A DNA stretch of 64,000 bases from Leptospiraceae bacterium (lineage in GTDB: Bacteria; Spirochaetota; Leptospiria; Leptospirales; Leptospiraceae): contig JACKPA010000010.1 in assembly GCA_024233865.1 (NCBI GenBank), forward strand, positions 124,001 to 188,000, read 5' to 3'. How positions within the stretch are numbered: position 1 is the first letter of the stretch; each line of letters begins with the position of its first letter. The notes below the pieces were generated by a model. It saw only the letters and a program-made list of their open reading frames with translations, ran no database searches and was not told the origin of the DNA. The position numbers and the translations under genes are program-made. Shown piece after piece: positions 9,178-17,854 of the stretch.

Positions 9178-9933
9178 ATGGAATATATAATACCATTGGT
9201 AGTCTTAGCAGTTGTCTTTTTTTCCATGGCTGTTAAGATTCTGAAAGAATATGAAAGGGGTGTGGTTTTTAGACTGGGTCGTTTCTCCAGCGTAAAAGGA
9301 CCAGGACTAATCATTTTGATTCCTTTTATAGATAAGATGGTTAAAATAAGTCTTAGGACCATAACTACAGACGTAGCACCTCAAGACGTAATCACTAAAG
9401 ATAACGTTTCTATCAAAGTAAACGCGGTCCTTTATTTTAGGGTAGTCGATCCAGAAAGAGCTGTTATACAAGTAGAGGACTATCTTTATGCTACACTGCA
9501 ATTGTCGCAGACAACATTGCGTTCTATTATGGGACAGTCAGAATTAGACGAGATACTTGCCGAGAGAGATAAAATCAACGGCATTTTGCAAGAAGTGATA
9601 GATAAACAAACTGACGCATGGGGAGTGAAAGTATCTCTCGTTGAAGTAAAACATATCGATCTTCCGGACAACATGCAAAGGGCGATGGCAAAACAAGCAG
9701 AAGCAGAACGAGAAAGAAGGTCCAAAGTGATCAGGGCTGAGGGTGAGTTCCAAGCATCTGCTAAGTTAACGGAAGCCGCTCAAGTTTTAGAAAAACATCC
9801 GGTTTCCATACAACTTAGGTTTTTACAAACTTTGGTGGAAATTGCAGGAGACAAAAGTTCTACAATCGTACTTCCGATTCCTCTCGAGTTGCTTAAAGGG
9901 TTTATGAGTAAATTTGATCCTGATAAAAAATAG
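9178..9933 (+). CDS. Slipin/stomatin-like SPFH membrane protein
   Basis: The 251-residue protein has one N-terminal membrane segment (residues ~3-20) followed by a prohibitin-homology (SPFH) domain: YERGVVFRLGRF, GPGLIILIPFID, and APQDVITKDNVSIKVNAVLYFRV in two parts. It ends in a helical stretch rich in Ala/Glu/Arg (AKQAEAERERRSKVIRAEGE). Such proteins form ring-like scaffolds that organise membrane microdomains and are cleaved by NfeD. Gene order nfeD-slipin, a GGAG binding site (in aaggagttt) and the short gap point to one transcript. Nothing unusual is seen. Confidence 0.93.
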   Translation: MEYIIPLVVLAVVFFSMAVKILKEYERGVVFRLGRFSSVKGPGLIILIPFIDKMVKISLRTITTDVAPQDVITKDNVSIKVNAVLYFRVVDPERAVIQVEDYLYATLQLSQTTLRSIMGQSELDEILAERDKINGILQEVIDKQTDAWGVKVSLVEVKHIDLPDNMQRAMAKQAEAERERRSKVIRAEGEFQASAKLTEAAQVLEKHPVSIQLRFLQTLVEIAGDKSSTIVLPIPLELLKGFMSKFDPDKK

Positions 9934-9942
9934 AGACTTTTT

Positions 9943-9965
9943 AGGGCAGACAAAAACCCTGCCCT
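9943..9965 (+). terminator. Hairpin after the nfeD-slipin pair
   Basis: AGGGCAG (9943-9949) and CTGCCCT (9959-9965) form a 7-bp stem with a 9-base loop, just after the slipin stop and between convergent genes. Only three T residues follow, so it is a weak intrinsic terminator at best. Confidence 0.5.
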
Positions 9966-9995
9966 TTGGATAAGGATATTTATCAGAAACCAACG

Positions 9996-10580
9996 CTACA
10001 CTAACAAACTTAGCACTGGAACACCTAACAATGAAGTTACATGCTTTGCTAAAACTTTGACAACACCGGCAGGACCAAATAAAACTGCACTTATTAAAAA
10101 CTCCGAGGATAAATTGGAATCAGTTGTTTGTTTCAAAAGTTCCGAAATAACACCTATATGTCCTTTTTTTAAAAAGGTATAAGAAAGTTGCAAATCCAGC
10201 TGTTTTGATTCTTTGATAGTTGTTTGTATCAATTCATCCATAATGAGTTGTGAAACGGTAGTATCGGAATTTTTAGCTTTTGAGGCAAACAACTTTAAAA
10301 CAGAAGAAATGTCTTTTTCCACTTCAGGGTCTTGAAAATAAATCGAGTAGGCTTGAATGCAATCCATAACAAATTTTTTATCATCAGGATTTTTGAAAAG
10401 TAGTATTAAGCTTTTAGATTGGATATTGTTTTTTATCGAAATATTTTTAATTCGTCCTGATTGAAATAGAATTTTTTGAAAAGTTTTGATAAAATCTTGT
10501 ATATCTTTTTCTTTTGCATTTGTATCATCTATTTTTAAGCGAATTCTAGATTCTGTTTCACACATGAGTTTTAGCTTCAT
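9996..10580 (-). CDS. Conserved-looking hypothetical protein, N-terminus HMA-like
   Basis: This 194-residue protein has no clear family. Its start (ESRIRLKIDD followed by a predicted strand-helix-strand up to ~65) resembles the HMA_2-like fold in which an 'RIRL' strand opens a small alpha/beta domain, but no CxxC metal motif is present. Residues ~75-150 are helical and charged. The end (residues ~165-194) is hydrophobic and could sit in or on the membrane. It is convergent with the slipin gene and separated by 107 bases from the large sensor gene upstream. Function unknown. Confidence 0.6.
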   Translation of the reverse strand: MKLKLMCETESRIRLKIDDTNAKEKDIQDFIKTFQKILFQSGRIKNISIKNNIQSKSLILLFKNPDDKKFVMDCIQAYSIYFQDPEVEKDISSVLKLFASKAKNSDTTVSQLIMDELIQTTIKESKQLDLQLSYTFLKKGHIGVISELLKQTTDSNLSSEFLISAVLFGPAGVVKVLAKHVTSLLGVPVLSLLV

Positions 10581-10687
10581 AAACTAATCCAAAGTAAATT
10601 TGAGATTCAATCTCATTTAATTTGCCCATCTTAAAAAATATAGACTTTAGGTCAATCAAAATAAGCTTGAAATAAGCTAAAACTATT

Positions 10688-13285
10688 CTAAAAAACACCT
10701 TTTTCATTTAAAAACCGGCTATATTCCCGATCTTCAATCAAGATATGATTAAATATCCAAATTTTAAGGAGCATCATAAAGTCATCTTTTGTAAGTTCCC
10801 CATTTTTAAACTGTTCTGAAAGGGTTTTGATTTGATGTATAATTTCTTTGTGTTTTTCGGAATGCTGATAGAGACCTGGGAAGTTGTATTTCTTTTGAAG
10901 CATTTCTTCTTCTTTAAAGTGGAAATGTGTATACTCCAATAAAAAGTCCAAAGCTTTGCTAAGACTTTCTTTGTCCGTTTCTACGGTATCGTGTAGTTGT
11001 TCGGAAAGCTCAAACAACTGTTTATGATGGTTATCCATGCTTTGGATGTTTACACTGTAATCATCATTCCAGAGGAAAAAACTTCGCCTATTGGAAGACT
11101 TAAGTATAATTTTTTTCCTTTTTTCTTGTTTTTCCAGTAACTTCCATCGGACTATCGGAATATCTTTTATAAATTCATTTCGTAGCTCAAATACTTCCAC
11201 CTTCTCTTTAACAAAAAAATGAAAAACTCCCGGAGTATTAAAAACAGCAATATCTTCCCCAAAAAAATCTCCTGTTCCCAATTCTTCAATCGGTTCGTCT
11301 CCGATACGACATTCAATATGACCACTCCTAATCAAAAAAAGGTTAGAATAGTTCTTTTTAAAGACATGTCCTTTTGGATAGCAACTCAAAATCATGGATT
11401 CGGCAATCCTATTTTGAGTTGTATAAGAAACACCTTCTCCAAATAAAGACGTTATTCCTAAAAAATCTCTGTTATCTCTTAGTCTTTCTATATTTTCAAA
11501 CAGTTGATTGTATTTAACGAAGTTCATATACAAGTTTCTTGGAATTTCCAAAGCCTGTACATAGCTCAGTGCCCGGTAGGTTTCTTTAGATGGAATTTCC
11601 TTTAATCCGGAACTTTCTCCGATGAAGGAACCAGCAGAAAGTTTGTTATAAATATTTTCCTCGGTTTTTATCATTTCAATAATGCCGGTCAAAACCAGAT
11701 AGATATTCTCATTTTGCTCTCCTTCCTTGATCAAAATGGTTCCGGGGTTAAAAGTTACAATGTCGTTATTGAGTAGGATTTTTATTTGGTGAGGTTCAAC
11801 TTTGACAAAATAAGACGTTAAAAAATTGTTTGCTCTTTCAATTCCATAGTCTTGTCTGCCACGAATAAGAACGTCTACTGCTCCAAACTCTGCGTCCGAA
11901 CCAATCTCTTTTTGAAAAGGTTCTAAATCTTTTGTGGTATGGGACAAAACGATTTTTTTGGATTGGTCTGTTTTAAAATCTTCGGCATTTCCATGGATTG
12001 CTCCTCCACCAATATCAATTTTTTTTAGATCAACCTTTTGGAAATAGTTTTCTTTAATTCTGTCAAAGAACTCTTCGCTGATTCCATCTTCGTTATGATT
12101 TTTTGTTAGCATTGTTTGGAGGACATCCAAACTTGCGATATCTGCTAGATGAGCGTATTGTTTATAACCGTTTTTCCATAAGGTTCGAAAATAGAATATA
12201 GAAGTTTCTAAAGGGTGAGGAGAGAAAATGGGCATTACCTCAAGTCCGTCAATTTGATTCCATTTATCAAATTCCATATCACGAATGTCAAAAAATTCTG
12301 AAAAATTCTTTTCATCAATAGATAACAAGGCAGAGAGTTTTTTGGCAACGGAGGCTCTAATCAAAGGTGCTGCAAAATACTTGATCTTATGACCGGCTCG
12401 AATCAGAGCAGTGATCCCTGCAAAATGGTCGTCGTGGGCGTGTGTGTGGAAAATACCTTCTATTTCACTGATCCCAATTCCCAAAGCCGTTAAAATATAA
12501 ACAATATTTGGACCGGCATCGATAAGATAGATTTTTCCCTGGAATACCAAAATACTGGACATGCTTGGTCTATATATGTTCCAACCATCACCTTGCCCGG
12601 AATGTATAACAGCAAAATAGTCTCTTTTTATATTGTAGAAACCCAAACGGTAAGGAGATTCATAAGGACTTGAAATGTTTAGGTTTACGTTTACGACTTC
12701 ATTTTTGTATTGAATCACAAACTCGTTTACTTGATTTCGCTTGATATAAACTTCATTTTTAATCTGAGTAAACTCATCATCAATAATACAACTTTTCAAA
12801 AGGCTACTTGGATAGAGAATTTTGCCAAAAGAAAACTTTTTTTTCATACGCATCATGTCTCCGGCAAGATCTTGAGAGACACCCGTTTCCAAAATCTCTT
12901 CTTGGGAAATAAGACCGTAGTTTCCGCGATAGATATATTGCATTTGCGAATTGACTTGCTCAGCGGAACCAATCAAAATAGGCATTTCTCCTGTATTGTT
13001 CGGGTGATTTGGAAGCAACATTCCTTGTTTATAAAGCATCTGCAAAACAGGAAATTCGCCCATGTTAGAAAAATCACCGCATTGAAGGCTCACGTCGGAT
13101 AGCAAAATAGCGTTTGGTCCTGACTCATAGCTTAATCTTTTTTTTTCTTGGATGTAAATCAAGCCCCTTTTCATCAATTGTTTTACAGCGTCCGAAGGGC
13201 AGCCACAAAGAATTCGTAGATTTGCTTTCGGGATTTCAACCCAATAAATTCCGTTGGAGACTTCTATTTTAGTAATTAACGACAT
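10688..13285 (-). CDS. Metallo-beta-lactamase / double cyclic-nucleotide-binding / hemerythrin fusion
   Basis: 865 residues from the ATG at 13285; an upstream TTG at 13336 is possible but less likely. Residues 1-~200 are unassigned. A metallo-beta-lactamase-fold domain follows with the metal motif HTHAHDDH at ~278-285 and a second histidine segment near HGNAED. Two cyclic-nucleotide-binding-like domains come next, one beginning at FNPGTILIKEGEQ (~508-600) and a second at ~615-705. A bacteriohemerythrin domain closes the protein (~737-865; WNDDYSVNIQSMDNHHKQLF and HFHFKEEEML), carrying the His/Glu ligands of a di-iron oxygen site. It should be a cytoplasmic oxygen- and/or nucleotide-controlled hydrolase or diiron/dizinc enzyme. 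The substrate is unknown. Confidence 0.85.
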   Translation of the reverse strand: MSLITKIEVSNGIYWVEIPKANLRILCGCPSDAVKQLMKRGLIYIQEKKRLSYESGPNAILLSDVSLQCGDFSNMGEFPVLQMLYKQGMLLPNHPNNTGEMPILIGSAEQVNSQMQYIYRGNYGLISQEEILETGVSQDLAGDMMRMKKKFSFGKILYPSSLLKSCIIDDEFTQIKNEVYIKRNQVNEFVIQYKNEVVNVNLNISSPYESPYRLGFYNIKRDYFAVIHSGQGDGWNIYRPSMSSILVFQGKIYLIDAGPNIVYILTALGIGISEIEGIFHTHAHDDHFAGITALIRAGHKIKYFAAPLIRASVAKKLSALLSIDEKNFSEFFDIRDMEFDKWNQIDGLEVMPIFSPHPLETSIFYFRTLWKNGYKQYAHLADIASLDVLQTMLTKNHNEDGISEEFFDRIKENYFQKVDLKKIDIGGGAIHGNAEDFKTDQSKKIVLSHTTKDLEPFQKEIGSDAEFGAVDVLIRGRQDYGIERANNFLTSYFVKVEPHQIKILLNNDIVTFNPGTILIKEGEQNENIYLVLTGIIEMIKTEENIYNKLSAGSFIGESSGLKEIPSKETYRALSYVQALEIPRNLYMNFVKYNQLFENIERLRDNRDFLGITSLFGEGVSYTTQNRIAESMILSCYPKGHVFKKNYSNLFLIRSGHIECRIGDEPIEELGTGDFFGEDIAVFNTPGVFHFFVKEKVEVFELRNEFIKDIPIVRWKLLEKQEKRKKIILKSSNRRSFFLWNDDYSVNIQSMDNHHKQLFELSEQLHDTVETDKESLSKALDFLLEYTHFHFKEEEMLQKKYNFPGLYQHSEKHKEIIHQIKTLSEQFKNGELTKDDFMMLLKIWIFNHILIEDREYSRFLNEKGVF

Positions 13286-13400
13286 AATAAACGCTCGAAA
13301 TTCCAAATAATATTTTAATAAAAATGCTTTATTCAAAAAAACTCTTGAAATAAAAAATAGTCAATATCTAAATTTACATTTTTAAAAATAATAACCTTGA

Positions 13401-14003
13401 TTAAAACTGATCCAGGATTTTTTGCCATACTCCTAATAATTCATTAAGGTTACGGATGTAATAGCGGTTATTGTCAATTATAACTTGTTGTTCTTTCAGA
13501 GTAATAAAGAGCCACTCATAGCCGGTTGTAACAACTCCATAAATCATTGCTACAGGATTTTTGTGCCTCTCGTTAAAAATTTTTGCCGCATACATTTCTG
13601 CAATGCACTGTGGTAAAGCTTGTAATAAATCCTGCTCTTTCTTAACTTCTGCCAGAGCAATAATAGGACTTTCAACAAATACTGCATTGCTTTTGTTGGA
13701 AAGCAGGTAGTCGCAAAAACCATTCAAACCCTTTTTTCGGTCAACGTCAAATTGATAGCCGGAAAATACGGTTAATTTATCCGGATTTCTCTGCTTAAGT
13801 TCAACTAATAGTGGCATAATCAATAACTCTGAACGAGCCTTTTCACTACTGACCGGAAAAGAACCATTATAATGAAATGTTTGCTTTAGCCAAGCTGAAG
13901 GCTCAACCGGAACTATTTCAGAAAAAAGAATTGCACTTTGAATGGAAAGACCCAGCATTTTCAAGTCTTCGGCAGTAAAAGAGGAATAAGATTTTTTTGA
14001 CAT
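13401..14003 (-). CDS. Hypothetical protein with a PD-(D/E)xK-like core
   Basis: About 200 residues, started at the ATG at 14003, which is preceded by AAAGGTG at good spacing; the TTG at 14021 is an alternative. The middle of the protein reads like a restriction-endonuclease fold: a conserved Glu near SEKARSELLIMPLL, then GFCDYLLS followed by IIALAEVKKEQ, resembling D...E-x-K. The helix ALPQCIAEMYAAKIFNE follows. The C-terminal third (VVTTGYEWLFITL) resembles Uma2/type I R N-terminal-like domains found in accessory nucleases. No partner gene is adjacent. Nuclease activity is inferred from pattern only. Confidence 0.6.
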   Translation of the reverse strand: MSKKSYSSFTAEDLKMLGLSIQSAILFSEIVPVEPSAWLKQTFHYNGSFPVSSEKARSELLIMPLLVELKQRNPDKLTVFSGYQFDVDRKKGLNGFCDYLLSNKSNAVFVESPIIALAEVKKEQDLLQALPQCIAEMYAAKIFNERHKNPVAMIYGVVTTGYEWLFITLKEQQVIIDNNRYYIRNLNELLGVWQKILDQF

Positions 14004-14091
14004 ATTAACACCTTTAACCAAAGCTGTAAGTAATAAAGTAGAATGTAAACCATTTTAGTTCTTGATGGATATTCTGATATAAACTAAACCC

Positions 14092-14712
14092 ATGATACGA
14101 AAACTATACAATATTCCCTACCAAGATTATGTGATGCATCAAAACAAGCTTAGAAAACTCCGGAAAGAATGTATTATTCTATTAGAGCACTTGCCGGTAA
14201 TTACTGCCGGTGTGAACTATCAAAAAACAAATCTCCTTGTAGCAGAAAGTTATCTTCAAAAAAACGGAATAGACCTTTGCTTTATACCCAGAGGTGGAGA
14301 CTTCACAGCTCATGAGCCTGGACAATTAGTCATTTATCCTCATGTTGATCTAAAAAAAAGAGGTTTATCTATCCACGACTTCATAAAATTTTTGATGGAG
14401 AGCTTGATTTCTGCGGTTTTGGATATTTGGAATTTACAATTGAGCTACTTTCAAGACAAACCAGGGCTTTATCTTGCTTCTAATCCTCAAAAAAAGCTGA
14501 TTTCTATGGGAATCAGCTTCAAATCCTTTTTTACAAGCTTTGGAGTTGCCATAAACATTAAAAATGACAGGAAATTATTTGAGTTAATCCATCCTTGTGG
14601 TGGAAAAAGTAGTGATATAATTTCCATAAAAAGTCTTGGGCTAGATACGGAAAAAGAGATAGAGTTCATTTATAGGTTTAGGTCAGAATTTAAAAAAAGA
14701 GTAGGTTTATAG
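14092..14712 (+). CDS. lipB: Octanoyltransferase LipB
   Basis: The 206-residue protein matches lipoyl(octanoyl) transferase, which moves the octanoyl group from acyl carrier protein to lipoyl-dependent enzyme subunits as the first step of lipoate synthesis. The substrate loop RGGDFTAHEPGQLVIYPH (~65-82) corresponds to the family's RGG-D-T-x-H-x-PGQ-L-YP signature. The catalytic lysine is expected in KKLISMGISF (~134-143) and the nucleophilic cysteine in HPCGG (~165). Length is normal. It is convergent with the following gene, with 20 bases between the stops, and divergent from the gene before. Confidence 0.92.
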   Translation: MIRKLYNIPYQDYVMHQNKLRKLRKECIILLEHLPVITAGVNYQKTNLLVAESYLQKNGIDLCFIPRGGDFTAHEPGQLVIYPHVDLKKRGLSIHDFIKFLMESLISAVLDIWNLQLSYFQDKPGLYLASNPQKKLISMGISFKSFFTSFGVAINIKNDRKLFELIHPCGGKSSDIISIKSLGLDTEKEIEFIYRFRSEFKKRVGL

Positions 14713-14732
14713 AATAGAACTAAAAAGAGACT

Positions 14733-15800
14733 TTATTGATAACCGTTATTATTAACCAGTTTTTGGATTCGCTCTTTTACCTTAGGCAGATAGACACTTT
14801 CACTAAAGACAGGGTTGAATTCTCTATTTTTCAAAAATAGGTTATAGTACTTTTGTGCTCTTCCTAAATCTCGGGTATCGCCCTCGGATTCATAAATTCT
14901 TGCACTCAAATAAATCGCATCATCTATAAATTCGGTGTCCTTATAGTACAAAAGTATTTTTGCTAAGTGGTCCAAAGCAGCTTGGTATTCAGAAATTTTA
15001 TATAGCAAATTTGCCAATGCCCAATGTGCCTTTGAAACCAAAGCTCTGTATTCTTTAGCTTCTGTAATAATGGTGAGGTAGGTTGTTATTGCGTCTTTTT
15101 TTGATTCTTTAACCAAATCTTTGTCCCACCAAACCTTTTTCTTTTCATTTTCCTCAAGTTTATCGAAAGTTAGATTTTGATTGAACTCTTCTTGTTGGGG
15201 AGTAACGGAATCCAAGCCAGAAGCCAATTCAAACAAGCCTTTGTATTTATTTTCCGGATCAAGACCATTGATAATGGATAAAGCATCATCCCGTTTTCTT
15301 TCCCTAGCAAGCAATCGAATTTGATCAAATTTTGCTTTTAAGGAATATTCGCCTTGTTTTAGAATAGAATCATTAAATTCTTTTTGTGCCTCATTTTCGA
15401 GATTATTTTTAAGTTGATAAATTCCCCTTTCAAAAGGAGGTTGGGATTCATCGGTTTGTTTGAATTTTTTTGATTTCTTTTGAGTTGGTCGTTCCAATGC
15501 TTTATCTTTTTTAGGACTTTCTTCTTGCAGATTAGGCAAAAGTTGTTTTTTTTCTACTTCCTCTTTTTTCTCTATAAGTGAAGTTGCTTTGTTTTCAATA
15601 GAGGAGTCTGAATTCGGCAAGAGTGTTTCAGGCGGTTTGTTTGTATCGTCTTCTGGTTTTTCCCTGTTTTGTTCCAATTTATAAATATTCTCAAAAGGAA
15701 GAGTAATGGTTGCTTCAGCGTTTTCCGGCTCTTGAGCTACAATGCTTGAATAACAAATACTAAAAATCAAAAATAAGCTTAAAGTCTTTAAAAGCCACAT
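14733..15800 (-). CDS. Exported TPR-like protein
   Basis: 355 residues with a clear signal peptide (MWLLKTLSLFLIFSICYSSIVAQ). Residues ~25-115 form a highly charged, low-complexity Glu/Lys/Pro/Ser linker. From ~120 onward the protein is helical with TPR-like repeats (for example LVSKAHWALANLLYKISEYQ followed by ALDHLAKILLYYKDTEFIDD and AIYLSARIYESEGD). This resembles the periplasmic tetratricopeptide scaffolds common in spirochaetes. It lies 12 bases downstream of the next membrane protein, so the two are probably co-transcribed. The partner is not known. Confidence 0.7.
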   Translation of the reverse strand: MWLLKTLSLFLIFSICYSSIVAQEPENAEATITLPFENIYKLEQNREKPEDDTNKPPETLLPNSDSSIENKATSLIEKKEEVEKKQLLPNLQEESPKKDKALERPTQKKSKKFKQTDESQPPFERGIYQLKNNLENEAQKEFNDSILKQGEYSLKAKFDQIRLLARERKRDDALSIINGLDPENKYKGLFELASGLDSVTPQQEEFNQNLTFDKLEENEKKKVWWDKDLVKESKKDAITTYLTIITEAKEYRALVSKAHWALANLLYKISEYQAALDHLAKILLYYKDTEFIDDAIYLSARIYESEGDTRDLGRAQKYYNLFLKNREFNPVFSESVYLPKVKERIQKLVNNNGYQ

Positions 15801-15812
15801 GTATATACCTCC

Positions 15813-16535
15813 CTATTCTTCAATCGGTGCAAGTGGTAATTTTTTAGTTTTTTGCCTTTCAATAACATTCTTATCTGATTTCAAAGGTGGTGTTAAGGAA
15901 GTATCCGTATTTTTACCAATTGGAATCTTAATATTATTGTCCGTTTTCGGCTTTAATAGGGCAGGTTCTTCTGGCATTATAGGAGGATAGTCCATTTGAG
16001 GAATCCGTTTTTTGGTTTCATATTTGCCCGGAATTTCGTTTGATTCAAGAACCGGATTACCACTTATTTCTTTTAAATCTTCCGGATACAGGGAAACTTC
16101 TTTTGAATTTTGGATAGAACGTAAATCTTTTTGATTATTTATATAGTCCATACTGGATTCGATTGGTTTATTGGATTCCAAATCGACAACGGGGCTTGCA
16201 TCATACCTCATTTCATATTTATGAGAATCATCATTGTCAAGGAATCTACTAGTATCCGGCATTCTAATGTCCTTGCGTTTCCGGTTGTATTCCCTCTCAA
16301 TTTCCTCTCTAAATAGCATCTTTGTATCTTTTGCCAGTTCTTGTCCTTCTTGCTGAGCGAGGCTTCTTCCTATCCCAATACCATAATAAATCGCAATAAC
16401 TGCCAATATCCCTAGTATTCCAATCGCTATCTTTTTTAAAATGGAAGTTATATTTTCCGGAATTCTCTCTGCTAGTTCATCAAAAAAAGATAATATTTTT
16501 TTAAATTCAAACTTCTTTAAAAAACCTAAATCCAT
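15813..16535 (-). CDS. Single-pass membrane protein with a long disordered tail
   Basis: The 240-residue protein has an amphipathic N-terminal stretch and one membrane helix at ~36-57 (IAIGILGILAVIAIYYGIGI), then a charged, proline-rich, probably unfolded tail of ~180 residues. No enzyme motif is visible. It is immediately upstream of, and probably co-transcribed with, the exported TPR-like protein, which has a similarly charged linker, so the two could act together in the envelope. Unrecognised family. Confidence 0.6.
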   Translation of the reverse strand: MDLGFLKKFEFKKILSFFDELAERIPENITSILKKIAIGILGILAVIAIYYGIGIGRSLAQQEGQELAKDTKMLFREEIEREYNRKRKDIRMPDTSRFLDNDDSHKYEMRYDASPVVDLESNKPIESSMDYINNQKDLRSIQNSKEVSLYPEDLKEISGNPVLESNEIPGKYETKKRIPQMDYPPIMPEEPALLKPKTDNNIKIPIGKNTDTSLTPPLKSDKNVIERQKTKKLPLAPIEE

Positions 16536-16646
16536 ACTGCAATAAAAATCAATTTTTGTATAATTGTCGATCAGAAAACAAAATCATTTAAAAAATATTT
16601 CTGATTTTGTAGAAAAATGCTCTTGTTAATTGTTATGGTTTGTCTG

Positions 16647-17648
16647 CTATTCTTCATCATAATGGATTACAATTTCCACCCTTTGGTTTAGGGCTTTGTT
16701 TTCAGTGTTATCGTTGGGATAAATAGGCTGGTAATGAGCGTAACCGGCAGCAGAGAATTTTTTGGGATTTAAGAGATTATTTTGCAAAAAGTACCTCAAA
16801 ACGGCAATGGCACGGTCTGTTGATAACGTCCAATTATCAGAATATTTGGTGCTGACTGGTGCGCTGTTGTCCGTATGACCTTTTATATCGACATAAGTAC
16901 CTGGGTATTTTAAAAGAATTCCAATTACCTTATCCAAAATTGGTTGCACGCGACCATTCAACTGAGCTGTTCCAGATTCAAATGCTATGATTTCGTTTAA
17001 ATTGATGAGTAGATTACTTGGATTTTTAATAAGTCTTACATAACCACTATTCAATTCTAGTTTCAGTTCTTTTTCCAATTCAAGAAATTGCTCATTTAAG
17101 GCTTCGGTTTGCTCTTGCTGGCTATGGTTTTGCTCGGATAGGTTTTTGTATCGATTTCGTAGCTTATAAATAATTCTTTTGCACTTTTGCTTTAGCTTTG
17201 AGTTTTCTTCCAAAAGCTCTTTGGTTCGAATATCTGCGTCTTTTCGCAATAATTCATTGTCAACTTCCAATTTCGCAAGCCTATCTTCATAATTTTTCCG
17301 ATCTACTTCTCTGGCAATCCTTTCTTTTTCCAAATCAATGGTTGTATCTTCTAACTTTTCGTTTCCTCGGTAAAGCTCCTTGGAATTTCGCAAAGTCGCC
17401 AGTTCGGTAGACATTTTTTCTTGACTTCGCTTTTCTTGAGATAGTTCCCTGGTAAGAGTTTCAATTTTTTGGTTTAACCGGGACCTCTCCGCTTGGCAAT
17501 TGTCTATACACGTTTGCAGCCTTGTTTTACTTGCTGCCACTTCATTTTCAAGCCCTTTGTATTCATCACTTTGTGTGATGTAAGATTTACAATTGTAAAA
17601 GCTATATAATAGAAAGAGAATATATATTATTTTTAGGTGTTGATTCAT
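16647..17648 (-). CDS. OmpA/Pal-like lipoprotein with a long coiled coil
   Basis: About 333 residues from the ATG at 17648; a start at 17675 would only put residues before the signal peptide. The N-terminus ends in FYNCKS, a loose lipobox of the kind spirochaetes use, so the protein is probably lipidated. Residues ~30-190 form a continuous coiled coil. The C-terminal ~120 residues are an OmpA-type peptidoglycan-binding domain: VDIKGHTDNSAP, NWTLSTDRAIAVLRYF, SAAGYAHYQPIYPN and NQRVEIVIHY. It should tether outer membrane to peptidoglycan across the periplasm. Confidence 0.85.
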   Translation of the reverse strand: MNQHLKIIYILFLLYSFYNCKSYITQSDEYKGLENEVAASKTRLQTCIDNCQAERSRLNQKIETLTRELSQEKRSQEKMSTELATLRNSKELYRGNEKLEDTTIDLEKERIAREVDRKNYEDRLAKLEVDNELLRKDADIRTKELLEENSKLKQKCKRIIYKLRNRYKNLSEQNHSQQEQTEALNEQFLELEKELKLELNSGYVRLIKNPSNLLINLNEIIAFESGTAQLNGRVQPILDKVIGILLKYPGTYVDIKGHTDNSAPVSTKYSDNWTLSTDRAIAVLRYFLQNNLLNPKKFSAAGYAHYQPIYPNDNTENKALNQRVEIVIHYDEE

Positions 17649-17854
17649 ATTTTTACAAAAATTTGGAAATTCCATTTTAGTATAAATATTTTATGGATAG
17701 CTATGTTTTCAATCAAAATTGTAATGAAGAGACAAAAAGAGTTTTAGGAAAAATTGATTTTTTTACCCATGGCTAATTTGAACATCGGTATGTATTTTAC
17801 CAAAGAATTTTGATAAGATATCATTCCAAAGAGTTGCGATGAAAAGATCATCAT

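Noticed and set aside
17763..17790. A possible further right end of the dispersed repeat (ACCCATGGCTAATTTGAACA).
   Set aside because: Only about 14 bases match well and the terminal GGCTTAAATTT part is absent.
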